A DNA stretch of 17,693 bases, taken from Brumimicrobium sp033722555 (GTDB lineage: Bacteria > Bacteroidota > Bacteroidia > Flavobacteriales_D > Crocinitomicaceae). The first letter of the stretch is position 1; every line of letters begins with the position of its first letter. Location of the stretch: the NCBI GenBank assembly GCA_033722555.1, contig JAWVYS010000056.1, positions 1 through 17,693 of the forward strand, in the 5' to 3' direction. The notes beneath the pieces are model-generated. The model was not told the origin of the DNA, did no database searches, and saw only the letters and a list, made by a program, of their open reading frames with translations. Below are positions 1 through 7,932 of the stretch, in pieces. The position numbers and the translations under genes are program-made.

Positions 1-806
1 AGATCATCATACCATTTTTTGAAGATCACCAGGTCGGTGCCGTGGGTGGTAACGTAATGGTGAGGAATTACAAAGATTCACTGGCTACGACACTTCAATC
101 CTTCGAATACAACGATGCCATAAGTATAGGAAGAATGGTAGCCAGTTTTTTAGGGGTTTACAGAATAATTTCAGGAGCTTTCGGCGCGTTCAAAATGGAG
201 GCTCTTCATCGGGTTCAGGGTTGGGATATCGGCCCTGGACTGGACGGAGATATCACTGTTAAAATGAGAAAATTAGGTTATAAAATTGTTTTTGAAGACC
301 GTGCCGTATGTCAGACCAGTGTACCGAGAACCTTTAAAAAGTTAACCAAACAGCGATTGCGATGGGATAAATCCTTGATACGATTCAGATTAAGAAAACA
401 CAGGGATGTATTTATTCCCAACGAAAATTTCAGTCTGCTTAACTTTCTTTCCTTTCTGGAAAACGTGTTTTTTACCATAGTCCTGAATTTTAAATGGTAC
501 ATTTATATCATAGACATTATTTTCAACTTTTCGGGCATACTTGGTATAATAATCATCATGAACTTCTTTCTTTATGTTTGTGCAAATTCCTTCAAACTTT
601 TCGTTTACAACTTTTTCAGAGAAAGAAGGAACAGCCCAATTTACATATACATTCCTTTTATCCCCCTGATGGTTCTCTATCACGGTTATTTTCTCCGTAT
701 AGTTAGGACAATAGCCTATTTACAGGAAATATTCTTCAAAGCCTCATACAAGGATCCTTGGAACCCTGAAAAAACTTCTTTGAAGGCAAAGCAAATAGGA
801 ATTTGA
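1..806 (+). CDS. Family 2 glycosyltransferase, membrane-associated (5' end outside window)
   Basis: The reading frame is open from base 3 to the TGA at 804-806, so the gene starts left of the window. A GTG at base 42 lies inside the conserved core (FEDHQVGAVGGNV) and is not the start. The visible 267 residues hold the second half of a processive-type GT2 domain: the VGAVGGN strand, a GAFGAFK segment (about bases 174-194), a DGD acidic motif in the place of the usual ED motif (243-251), and the QRLRW box (351-365) that marks the acceptor-side helix of cellulose/hyaluronan/poly-GlcNAc synthase-like enzymes. After it come several hydrophobic stretches (about bases 420-590 and 640-720), suggesting 3-4 membrane spans. 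Such enzymes use a nucleotide sugar at the inner membrane to make or extend a glycan; the sugar and product cannot be told from this fragment. The family call is firm, the substrate unknown. Confidence 0.88.
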   Translation, partial: IIIPFFEDHQVGAVGGNVMVRNYKDSLATTLQSFEYNDAISIGRMVASFLGVYRIISGAFGAFKMEALHRVQGWDIGPGLDGDITVKMRKLGYKIVFEDRAVCQTSVPRTFKKLTKQRLRWDKSLIRFRLRKHRDVFIPNENFSLLNFLSFLENVFFTIVLNFKWYIYIIDIIFNFSGILGIIIIMNFFLYVCANSFKLFVYNFFRERRNSPIYIYIPFIPLMVLYHGYFLRIVRTIAYLQEIFFKASYKDPWNPEKTSLKAKQIGI

Positions 807-814
807 TATTTGCT
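790..814. terminator. Inverted repeat between convergent stop codons, possible bidirectional terminator
   Basis: AGCAAATA (790-797) is the exact complement of TATTTGCT (807-814), with a 9-base loop. The repeat covers the last codons and stop of the glycosyltransferase and the stop codon of hisIE. The stem is AT-rich and the T tracts that follow are interrupted, so it would be a weak intrinsic terminator on either strand. No stronger hairpin is present between the two convergent genes. Confidence 0.4.
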
Positions 815-1409
815 ATTTCTTATTTCGCTCCTCTAAAACCCCGAGTACATCCTTCAGCTTGTATCCCTTTTCCTGAAGCAATATCAGATAATGAAAGAAC
901 AAGTCAGCCGACTCATTCAGGAATAAATTGTCATCGCTGTCGAGTGCCTCAATTACAACCTCAACAGCCTCTTCCCCCACCTTCTGAGCTACTTTATTTA
1001 TTCCGGAGCGAACAAGACTTGAAACATAGGATTTTTCGTTTGGATTATTTCGTCTGTCCTCAATAACTGATTCCAGTTTACCAATAGTACTGAATCCTGT
1101 AAATGAATGCTCTCCCCAACAAGTTGTCGTTCCTTTGTGGCATGTTGGACCTTCTGGTTCGGCTTTGATCAGCAAAGTGTCATTGTCGCAATCCACCTCA
1201 ACGGAAAGCATGTTGAGAAAATTACCACTCTCCTCTCCTTTTGTCCATATTTTTTGCCTTGAACGCGAAAAAAACGTCACCTTCCCTGTGGAGAGCGTCT
1301 TGTTATAAGCTTCTTCGTTCATATAACCCAGCATCAGAACCTCCAAAGTAAATGCATCCTGAACAATTGCAGGGACAAGGCCGTTTTCTTTATCAAAATC
1401 TACTTTCAT
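813..1409 (-). CDS. hisIE: Bifunctional phosphoribosyl-AMP cyclohydrolase / phosphoribosyl-ATP pyrophosphatase
   Basis: Catalyses steps 2 and 3 of histidine synthesis: PR-ATP to PR-AMP plus PPi (HisE half), then opening of the adenine ring to ProFAR (HisI half). The 198-residue length matches the fused enzyme (E. coli about 203). The HisI domain is residues 1-105: VDCDNDTLL (Asp73, Cys74, Asp75, Asp77) for Mg binding, and Cys90 and Cys97 in PTCHKGTTTCW completing the Zn site with Cys74. The HisE domain is residues 110-198: the MazG-like helices KVGEEAVEVVIEA (143-155) and NESADL (165-170) provide the acidic metal ligands. It is the last gene of the operon, with one base between the hisF stop and this ATG, so translational coupling is likely. 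All key residues are present. Confidence 0.97.
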   Translation of the reverse strand: MKVDFDKENGLVPAIVQDAFTLEVLMLGYMNEEAYNKTLSTGKVTFFSRSRQKIWTKGEESGNFLNMLSVEVDCDNDTLLIKAEPEGPTCHKGTTTCWGEHSFTGFSTIGKLESVIEDRRNNPNEKSYVSSLVRSGINKVAQKVGEEAVEVVIEALDSDDNLFLNESADLFFHYLILLQEKGYKLKDVLGVLEERNKK

Positions 1410-1410
1410 A

Positions 1411-2166
1411 TTACAATCTTACAGGTATCTCAAAATTTGCTAATTCTTTTTTTAGAGCAGGTATTTCTATCTCTTTAAAATGAAAGACACTGGCAGCCAA
1501 TGCTGCAGATACATTGGTTTCAAGAAATACTTCCGAAAAATGCACCGTTGCCCCTGCACCTCCTGATGCAATGACAGGAATGGTTAACCGATGATCAAGT
1601 TCCAGTAAAGCATCGATTGCAAATCCATCTTTTGTTCCATCGTGATCCATTGAAGTAAAGAGAATCTCTCCGGCACCAAGCTCTTCCCCTACTACCGCCC
1701 AGGAAAAAAGTTCCTTATCCGTTTCGGTTCTACCACCGTTCAAAAACACCTTCCATCCGTTGGGTGTCAACTTTGCATCTATAGCAAGCACTACACACTG
1801 ATTACCAAATTTATCCGAAAGGTTCCTGATTAAATCAGGGTCTTTTATAGCAGCAGAGTTTACGGCAATTTTATCGGCTCCTGCTAGTAAAAGCTTACTT
1901 GCATCCTCCACCGAAGACACACCCCCTCCAACGGTAAAAGGTATGTTTACAACCCTTGCTACCCGTTCCACCAAATCAGCGAGGGTCTTTCTTTTTTCAT
2001 TGGTAGCTGAAATATCCAGAAAAACCAGTTCGTCAGCTCCATTTTCAGAATAGAAACGAGCCAGTTCAACCGGATCTCCGGCGTCCTTCAGGTTGATAAA
2101 ATTTACACCTTTCACAGTGCGACCGTTTTTTATATCCAGACAGGGGATGATTCTTTTACTCAGCAT
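1411..2166 (-). CDS. hisF: Imidazole glycerol phosphate synthase cyclase subunit
   Basis: A (beta/alpha)8 barrel of 251 residues. It takes ammonia from HisH and turns PRFAR into imidazole glycerol phosphate and AICAR, in the cytoplasm as a HisF-HisH complex. The catalytic pair sits at the canonical places: Asp11 in PCLDIKNGR and Asp130 in VVLAIDAK. The phosphate-binding loops are also clear: VGGGVSS (79-85), the ADKIAVNS segment (97-104) and IASGGAGA in the second half. The ATG start lies 11 bases inside the end of hisA, and the hisIE start follows one base after the stop, typical of coupled translation. Similarity of the two halves to HisA reflects the known shared ancestry. No anomaly is seen. 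Confidence 0.98.
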   Translation of the reverse strand: MLSKRIIPCLDIKNGRTVKGVNFINLKDAGDPVELARFYSENGADELVFLDISATNEKRKTLADLVERVARVVNIPFTVGGGVSSVEDASKLLLAGADKIAVNSAAIKDPDLIRNLSDKFGNQCVVLAIDAKLTPNGWKVFLNGGRTETDKELFSWAVVGEELGAGEILFTSMDHDGTKDGFAIDALLELDHRLTIPVIASGGAGATVHFSEVFLETNVSAALAASVFHFKEIEIPALKKELANFEIPVRL

Positions 2167-2905
2167 TTTTTAAAGTTTTAAGTATGAATTTCTCCAGTTC
2201 TTTCAGGGTTATCTTTCCTTCGTAGATTGCTTTTCCTATTATTGCGCCATATACACCGATAGTTGCCAGTTTGTCCAGTTCCTTCAGTGAAGAAACACCA
2301 CCGCTGGCGATAAGTTTCAGGTCAGGAAATGAGGATGTGATCTTTGAATAAAGCTCTGTGGAAGACCCAGCCAACATACCGTCTTTGGATATATCCGTGC
2401 ATATAACGTATTGAATGCCTTTCGAAAAATATTCTTCCAAAAAAGGAAAAAGTTCGATTTTACTTTCCTCCAGCCAGCCATTTACAGCAACTCTATTACC
2501 TTTCACATCCGCGCCAAGAATAATTCTTTCCGGGCCGTATTCCTCCATCCATTTGATAACGGTTTCGGGAGATTTTACAGCAATGCTACCCGCAGTGATC
2601 TGTGTAGCACCACTTTCAAAGACCTTTTTTATATCTTCATCCGATTTCACTCCGCCGCCGAAATCAATCTTCATATGCGTTTTGGAAGCGATTTCTTCGA
2701 GCACCTTCCAATTAATAACTCTGGACGATTTCGCACCATCCAAATCTACAAGATGTAATTGTTCGATCCCGTGATCCTGAAAAGAAAGCGCAACGTCAAG
2801 CGGATTCTCGTTATAAACAGTTTTAGAAGCATAATCACCCTGAGAGAGCCTTACACACTTTCCCTCAATAATATCTATAGCCGGTATGATCTTTATTTTG
2901 GTCAT
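2156..2905 (-). CDS. hisA: ProFAR isomerase (phosphoribosylformimino-AICAR-P isomerase)
   Basis: Isomerises ProFAR to PRFAR by an Amadori rearrangement. It is a 249-residue (beta/alpha)8 barrel. The general base is Asp11 (IIPAIDIIEGKCVRL) and the general acid is Asp133 (IILGADVKG), at the usual strand ends. Other family marks are HLVDLDGA (51-58), DFGGGVKS (81-88), CTDISKDGMLAG (169-180) and IASGGVSS, the last being the C-terminal phosphate loop. Two phosphate loops in opposite halves are expected for a substrate with two phosphates. The start is 4 bases after hisH, and its 3' end overlaps hisF by 11 bases. The gene is complete and ordinary. Confidence 0.98.
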   Translation of the reverse strand: MTKIKIIPAIDIIEGKCVRLSQGDYASKTVYNENPLDVALSFQDHGIEQLHLVDLDGAKSSRVINWKVLEEIASKTHMKIDFGGGVKSDEDIKKVFESGATQITAGSIAVKSPETVIKWMEEYGPERIILGADVKGNRVAVNGWLEESKIELFPFLEEYFSKGIQYVICTDISKDGMLAGSSTELYSKITSSFPDLKLIASGGVSSLKELDKLATIGVYGAIIGKAIYEGKITLKELEKFILKTLKNAE

Positions 2906-2909
2906 TGAT

Positions 2910-3491
2910 TCACTGTTTTATTTCTAAAAACTTCTTAAGAATTTCCTGGCCCACGTTGCCACTCTTCTCCGGATGGAACTGGCAGCCGAAAAAGTTATCT
3001 TTTCCTATTACGGCCGAAAAATCTCCGTAATAATCACACTTGGCAATCGTGAACGGATTAATTGGTACGTAAAAACTATGAACAAAATAAACCTGCCCAA
3101 CAATATTTTCTAGAAAACTGCTCGGAGAACTAAGATCATTCCAGCCGATGTGAGGTACTTTCAGATGAGGATTAAAACGTTTCACTTCGGTATCGAAAAT
3201 CCCCAGACATTGGGTGGAACCTTCTTCAGAAGAATTACACATCAGTTGCATTCCCAGACAAATTCCCAAAACGGGCTGTTTCAAGGTGCGAATCACATCA
3301 GTAAGCCCTTTTTTCTCCAGAATGTCCATCGCAGGTTTTGCGTGACCAACACCGGGAAAGATGACATAATCAGCCGATCTAATCCTGTTTTCATCAGAGG
3401 AGAGTTCAGATTTATATCCAAGTCTATCCAGCGCGAAAGAAACCGATCGTACGTTGCCGGCTCCGTAATCAATTACAACAATATCTTTCAT
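2910..3491 (-). CDS. hisH: Imidazole glycerol phosphate synthase glutaminase subunit
   Basis: Class I glutamine amidotransferase that releases ammonia from glutamine and passes it through the HisF barrel. The triad is complete: the nucleophile Cys in LGICLGMQLM (residue 78 from the chosen start), and His and Glu in QFHPEKSG (173 and 175). The oxyanion strand PGVGH follows the N-terminal VIDYGAGN. The length of 193 residues is normal. Start choice: GTG at 3492-3494 sits directly before ATG at 3489-3491, giving MM or M; the ATG is preferred because it gives the usual MK-hydrophobic start, and the difference is one residue. It begins about 9 bases after the hisB stop and ends 4 bases before hisA. 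Confidence 0.97.
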   Translation of the reverse strand: MKDIVVIDYGAGNVRSVSFALDRLGYKSELSSDENRIRSADYVIFPGVGHAKPAMDILEKKGLTDVIRTLKQPVLGICLGMQLMCNSSEEGSTQCLGIFDTEVKRFNPHLKVPHIGWNDLSSPSSFLENIVGQVYFVHSFYVPINPFTIAKCDYYGDFSAVIGKDNFFGCQFHPEKSGNVGQEILKKFLEIKQ

Positions 3492-3500
3492 CACTATTCA

Positions 3501-4637
3501 CTACAAAGTTCCTTTTGTTGAGGGCAAGAAAGCCTCATGAGCATTTCTCTTTTTTGCCATTTTCAGTGCCTTGGCAAAAGCCTTGAAAATACTCTCAATT
3601 TTATGATGCTCATTGTCTCCTTTCGCTTTAATATATAAGTTACTCAATGATGCATCCGAAAAGCTCTTGAAAAAATGCATGAACATTTCTGTAGGCATAT
3701 CCCCTATATGTTCTCTATTGAATTTGGCCTTCCATGTCAACCAGTTTCTTCCTCCGAAATCAAGTGCAACCTTGGCCTGACAATCATCCATGGGCAGAAA
3801 AAAACCATACCTTTCAATACCTATCTTATTACCGAGCGCTTCTCTCATACAGTTACCGAGCGCTATGGCAGTGTCTTCAATCGTGTGATGCTCATCAACC
3901 TCCAGATCACCGTTAACGGTAATTTCGAGGTCAAGAGCTCCGTGTTTCGCAATCTGCTCAAGCATATGATCAAAAAACTTAAGTCCGGTATTTATCTGAG
4001 ACCTTCCACTTCCGTCGAGATCAATAAAGATCGAAATATCAGTTTCCTTTGTGGTCCTTTGTGTTCGTGCTGTTCTCGCTCCTAAACGTAGAAAGGTATA
4101 GATCTCCTCCCAATCCCTGGTTTTCAGAGCAACTATCTCAAAAATGTCTTTTTTCTCAAGGCTAATCTCATCCTGTCCGGGATCATCGTCATTGGGCATG
4201 TAAATTCCCTTTGCTCCAAGATTTCTGGCTAATTCCATATCTGTTAAACGATCGCCGATCACAAAAGAATTCTTCAAGTCGTGCTCACCCTTCATATAGT
4301 CCTTTAACAATCCCGTACGGGGTTTTCTCGTAGGGGCATTATCTTCTGGAAAAGTCCTGTCAATACATTGTCGACTGAATTTAATCCCTTCTCCTTCGAG
4401 TGTATTTATGAGTAACTGATGAGGTCCTATAAAATTTTCTTCCGGAAAAGATGAAGTCCCTAATCCATCCTGATTCGTAACCAATACCAGTTCATAATCA
4501 AGTTCTTTGGCAATTTTTCCCAAACCGGAGAATACCCCCGGATAAAACTTTAATTTTTCGAAAGAATCCACCTGAAAATCTTTTGGAGGCTCTACAAGGA
4601 GTACCCCGTCCCTATCGATAAATAAAACTTTTTTCAT
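3501..4637 (-). CDS. hisB: Bifunctional histidinol-phosphatase / imidazoleglycerol-phosphate dehydratase
   Basis: Two domains carry steps 7 and 9 of the pathway. Residues 1-165 form a HAD phosphatase (histidinol-P to histidinol): nucleophile Asp8 and acid/base Asp10 in FIDRDGVLL, motif II Thr54 in LVTNQDG, Lys105 in TRKPRTG, and IGDRLTDMELA (127-137). Residues 188-378 form the Mn-dependent dehydratase with its duplicated His motifs: FFDHMLEQIAKHG (221-233), DEHHTIED (248-255) and DNEHHKIESIFKAF (341-354), ending in STKGTL as in family members. The E. coli-type phosphatase domain carries a Cys/His zinc loop just before the RKP motif; here that stretch is CIDRTFPEDNAPTRKP with a single Cys, so the site is absent. 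The start is 6 bases after hisC. The fusion is frequent in enterobacteria and Bacteroidota. Confidence 0.97.
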   Translation of the reverse strand: MKKVLFIDRDGVLLVEPPKDFQVDSFEKLKFYPGVFSGLGKIAKELDYELVLVTNQDGLGTSSFPEENFIGPHQLLINTLEGEGIKFSRQCIDRTFPEDNAPTRKPRTGLLKDYMKGEHDLKNSFVIGDRLTDMELARNLGAKGIYMPNDDDPGQDEISLEKKDIFEIVALKTRDWEEIYTFLRLGARTARTQRTTKETDISIFIDLDGSGRSQINTGLKFFDHMLEQIAKHGALDLEITVNGDLEVDEHHTIEDTAIALGNCMREALGNKIGIERYGFFLPMDDCQAKVALDFGGRNWLTWKAKFNREHIGDMPTEMFMHFFKSFSDASLSNLYIKAKGDNEHHKIESIFKAFAKALKMAKKRNAHEAFLPSTKGTL

Positions 4638-4643
4638 TTCAAA

Positions 4644-5711
4644 TTATTTGGCAATACTATTTTGAAATACCGGATTATTTTTCATTTCATCCACTATTTC
4701 CATAAATCGATTATTTTCCTCATTGGTACCAACCGTGATGCGTAAACAGTTTGTACAACCAAAATTATTCGTGCGATTCCGGATTACTATACCTTTTTCA
4801 ACAAGATATTTATACCAGATATTCGCATCGTTTACCTTAAAAAGGATAAAATTGGCCTCAGTAGGATAAACCTTTATAATGTTTTCATTAGTCTGAAGAT
4901 AAGTGAAAAGTCTGGATCTTTCCATTTTGATTTGAATAATCTCTTTATGAACTGTTTCAGTATTCTTCAGTCTTTCAAGAGCCACTCGTTGTGAACCGGC
5001 ATTAACATTATAAGGAGGTTTTACCGTATTTAAAACCCTGATTATCTCCTCTGAGGAAATTCCAATTCCAATTCTTATACCGGCCAATCCATATGCTTTG
5101 GACAAAGTTTGACTGATAATCAGGTTAGGATAATCATCCAGTAATTCTATTGCTGAAGAAATATCTGAGAAATCGGAATAAGCTTCATCGATGACCACAA
5201 TGCCATTAAAGTTCTGTAATATTTTATGTATTTCATTCCTATCCAATTCATTTCCGGTGGGATTATTTGGAGAACAAAGAATTATAAGTTTTGCTTCTTC
5301 TGCCGCTTTTAATACCGAGGATGCATCGATTTGGAATTCCGTGTTCAGCGCAACCTCAATCAGGTTAAGGTCATTCAAATCGGCCAGAACCCTATACATT
5401 CCGTACGATGGTTTAATCGTCACAACGCTGTCTTTTCCCGGTATACAAAAAGATCTGAATATCAAGTCGAGTATCTCATCAGATCCGTTGCCTAATATTA
5501 TTTCGGAAGGTCGAACCCCTTTCACAGGAGCGAGCGCTTCTTTTAGTTTACGCTGAAAAGGATCGGGATAACGATTAAAATCAGACGGAAAAGGATTTTC
5601 GTTCGCATCCAGGAAAATGCCTTCATCACCGTAAAACTCGTCCCTCGCGGAGGAATATGGACTAAGGTTTTGAATATTGGGCCTTAAGAGTTTATAAATA
5701 TCAAATTCCAT
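4644..5711 (-). CDS. hisC: Histidinol-phosphate aminotransferase
   Basis: PLP-dependent fold-type I aminotransferase that converts imidazole acetol phosphate and glutamate to histidinol phosphate and 2-oxoglutarate. Of its 355 residues the clear marks are DANENP (35-40), LGNGSDEILDLI (73-84), SPNNPTG (147-153, Asn150), VVIDEAYSDF (172-181, Asp175 pairing with the pyridine nitrogen and Tyr178), the Schiff-base Lys205 in SQTLSKAYGLAGIRIG with phosphate-binding Arg213, and Arg324 in CLRITVG for the substrate. Length and order fit HisC of subgroup I-beta. The ATG lies 11 bases inside the end of hisD, suggesting coupling. Gene position inside the his operon separates it from close relatives acting on aromatic amino acids. 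Confidence 0.97.
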   Translation of the reverse strand: MEFDIYKLLRPNIQNLSPYSSARDEFYGDEGIFLDANENPFPSDFNRYPDPFQRKLKEALAPVKGVRPSEIILGNGSDEILDLIFRSFCIPGKDSVVTIKPSYGMYRVLADLNDLNLIEVALNTEFQIDASSVLKAAEEAKLIILCSPNNPTGNELDRNEIHKILQNFNGIVVIDEAYSDFSDISSAIELLDDYPNLIISQTLSKAYGLAGIRIGIGISSEEIIRVLNTVKPPYNVNAGSQRVALERLKNTETVHKEIIQIKMERSRLFTYLQTNENIIKVYPTEANFILFKVNDANIWYKYLVEKGIVIRNRTNNFGCTNCLRITVGTNEENNRFMEIVDEMKNNPVFQNSIAK

Positions 5712-6993
5712 TTTCTTCTAAATATTTAAGTCTCACGGAAACTGCATTCCTGTGAGCGGTTAAACTTTCAGCAGTAGCCATCTTTTCAACCACCGGTCCA
5801 ATAATTTTTAATCCCTCAGAGGTTGCAGTCTGATAGGTAATCTTTTTCACAAAACTATCAAGAGACACACCGCTGTACATGCGGGCGAAACCGTTGGTTG
5901 GAAGGGTATGATTGGTGCCACTGGCATAATCTCCCAGACTTTCAGGCGTGTACTGACCAATAAATACCGATCCTGCATTCATAACTTCATTCAAAAGTCC
6001 ATCGTTGAATTCGGTATTTAAGATCAAATGTTCAGGTGCATAAGCATTCACGATCGTCGCTAACTGATCCTTTTCAACCAGAATTAACTTCGCATACTTC
6101 AGAGATCTTTCCGCTATGTCCTTTCTTTCCAGGGATTCTAGCTGTTTATTCGTCTCCGACTGAACAGTCGAAAGCAAAGCTACATCGTCGGTTACCAAAA
6201 TCACCTGACTATCTCCACCATGTTCCGCCTGAGAAAGCAAATCGGAAGCTACAAAAGAGGGATTAGCATGTTTATCGGCAACAACCATCAATTCCGAAGG
6301 TCCTGCCGGCATATCTATCGCTTTACCCAGTTGCTGTGCAAACTGTTTGGCCGCTGTAACATATTGATTACCCGGGCCAAATATTTTAAAAACTTCCGGA
6401 ACGCTTTCCGTACCTAAAGTCATGGCCGCAATCGCCTGAATACCTCCCACTTTCACAATACGTGTAGTTCCAATCAGTGAAGCTGCGTATAATATAGCCG
6501 GATTAATTTCACCGTCCTTACCAGCGGGGGTACAAAGAACAATTTCCCGGCAACCAGCGATCTTGGCAGGAATCCCAAGCATTAAAACCGTAGAAAACAA
6601 TGGGGCCGTACCTCCGGGGATATAAAGTCCCACTTTCTCGATAGGGACAGATTTTCTCCAGCAAAAAATTCCAGGCAAAGTTTCTATCTTAACTACCTTC
6701 TCCGTCTGAGATCGATGAAAAGCCTTAATATTTTCTGCCGCCCTTAGAATAGCACTCTTTAGTTCGTGATCCAGATATGCTTCAGCATTATCTATTTCCT
6801 CTTGTGAAACTATGAGATCAGTCAGGCGTACACCGTCAAATTTTTCAGTGTATTCCTTGAGCGCACGATCACCAAGTTTTCTAACCTTTTCAAAGACTTC
6901 ACTTACAAGACCGGAAAGGTCCTCCTTATCTAGCTCGGGCCTTCTCAGAGCATTCACTAACTCTTGTTGTGTCGGATATTTTAACTGTATCAT
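5701..6993 (-). CDS. hisD: Histidinol dehydrogenase
   Basis: Zn- and NAD-dependent four-electron dehydrogenase that makes L-histidine from L-histidinol in the last two steps. It has 430 residues, the usual size. The signature region is complete: YIPGGTAPLFSTVLMLGIPAKIAG around residues 124-147 (split reading: YIPGGTAP then LMLGIPAKIAG), GPGNQYVTAAKQ (206-217) and DMPAGPSELMV (227-237). Zn ligands can be placed at Gln255 and His258 (LLSQAEHGGDSQ), Asp355 (LGDYASGTNH) and His414 (TAHRNAV). The catalytic pair is Glu321-His322 (APEHLIL). It is the second gene of the operon, 10 bases after hisG, and overlaps hisC by 11 bases. Nothing is broken or missing. Confidence 0.98.
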   Translation of the reverse strand: MIQLKYPTQQELVNALRRPELDKEDLSGLVSEVFEKVRKLGDRALKEYTEKFDGVRLTDLIVSQEEIDNAEAYLDHELKSAILRAAENIKAFHRSQTEKVVKIETLPGIFCWRKSVPIEKVGLYIPGGTAPLFSTVLMLGIPAKIAGCREIVLCTPAGKDGEINPAILYAASLIGTTRIVKVGGIQAIAAMTLGTESVPEVFKIFGPGNQYVTAAKQFAQQLGKAIDMPAGPSELMVVADKHANPSFVASDLLSQAEHGGDSQVILVTDDVALLSTVQSETNKQLESLERKDIAERSLKYAKLILVEKDQLATIVNAYAPEHLILNTEFNDGLLNEVMNAGSVFIGQYTPESLGDYASGTNHTLPTNGFARMYSGVSLDSFVKKITYQTATSEGLKIIGPVVEKMATAESLTAHRNAVSVRLKYLEENGI

Positions 6994-7003
6994 ATCAGTG
7001 TTA

Positions 7004-7861
7004 TTAACGGATCATTTTTTCGATAGGGACGATTAAAATTCCTTCAGCTCCTGCTTCACGCAGGGCATCGATATTGTCCCAAAACTTCTGTTCATTTATC
7101 ACAGAATGAACAGATATCCATCCTTCTCTTGCGAGCGGGATAACCGTAGGACTTTTGATACCGGGAAGAATCCTTTTAATGGCTTCCAGTTTATCCTTCG
7201 GTGCATTAAGCAATACATATTTATTGTTCTTGGCTGCAAGCACGCTTTCTATTCGAAAAATTAATTTGGATAAAATCTGTTGCTTTTCTTCGGAGAGACC
7301 GCGGTTAGCGATAAGCACAGCCTGTGATTCCAACATAACTTCAAGTTCTTTGAGACCATTCATAAAAAGCGTATTTCCTGAGCTGACGATATCACAGATA
7401 GCATCTGCAAGCCCTATCGCAGGGGCAATCTCCACTGAACCTGAAATAGTGTGTATTTCAGCCTTAATTCCCTTTCTTTCCAGGTAATTTTTCAAGGTTA
7501 CCGGGTATGACGTGGCGATTTTCTTCCCCTTGAGATCTTCTGACGATCTTAAATTCGATTGTTTGGGAACAGCCAGGGAAACCCTGCATTTCGAGAAGCC
7601 CAGACGTAATTTTATATCCACATTCGGTTCTTGCTCGAAGAGAATGTTTTCACCAATTATGGCTATATCGGCCACAGCATCCTCCACATACTGAGGTATG
7701 TCACTGTTTCGAAGAAACAAAAGATCCAGGGGAAAATTTTCAACCGAAGCCTTCAATTGACCATCGCCCTTTGGAACTTTGAGTCCGCATTCTTTTAAAA
7801 TTTCCAGAGATCCATCGAGCAAACGCCCTGATTTCTGAACAGCTATTTTTAATCTTTCCAT
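7004..7861 (-). CDS. hisG: ATP phosphoribosyltransferase, long (self-regulated) form
   Basis: First and committed step: ATP plus PRPP gives N1-(5-phosphoribosyl)-ATP and PPi. The 285 residues correspond to the long HisG form with its own regulatory domain, so no HisZ partner is needed. The catalytic bilobed domain covers about residues 1-210, with KIAVQKSGRL at the start, ADIAIIGENIL (64-74) and the PRPP-binding loop DAICDIVSSGNTL (153-165). The C-terminal ACT-like domain, about 212-285, contains GIKSPTVIPLA (234-244), GWISVHSVI and GAEGILIVPIEKM, the region where histidine binds for feedback inhibition in long HisG enzymes. It is the first structural gene, starting 38 bases after the T tract of the attenuator, so it is controlled both by transcriptional attenuation and, by family, by histidine. 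Confidence 0.97.
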   Translation of the reverse strand: MERLKIAVQKSGRLLDGSLEILKECGLKVPKGDGQLKASVENFPLDLLFLRNSDIPQYVEDAVADIAIIGENILFEQEPNVDIKLRLGFSKCRVSLAVPKQSNLRSSEDLKGKKIATSYPVTLKNYLERKGIKAEIHTISGSVEIAPAIGLADAICDIVSSGNTLFMNGLKELEVMLESQAVLIANRGLSEEKQQILSKLIFRIESVLAAKNNKYVLLNAPKDKLEAIKRILPGIKSPTVIPLAREGWISVHSVINEQKFWDNIDALREAGAEGILIVPIEKMIR

Positions 7862-7899
7862 TTTATTCTATAAAGAGCCTGCATCATTCCGGCGGAAAT

Positions 7900-7932
7900 A
7901 AAAAAACCCGCCTGAATTAAACAAGCGGGTTT
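7900..7932 (-). terminator. Attenuator terminator upstream of hisG
   Basis: Transcript arms AAACCCGCTTG and CAGGCGGGTTT form an 11-bp stem (one G-U) around a 7-base loop, followed by a run of seven T. It lies between the leader peptide and hisG, not at the end of a gene, which marks it as a regulated terminator. Confidence 0.92.

Noticed and set aside
42..44. GTG at 42 as start of the glycosyltransferase.
   Set aside because: The frame stays open to the window edge and the residues before it (PFFEDHQVGA) belong to the conserved GT2 core.
2411..2774. Two overlapping plus-strand open frames opposite hisA, 115 and 119 codons.
   Set aside because: hisA is complete on the minus strand with both catalytic Asp; the opposite frames overlap each other and carry no motif.
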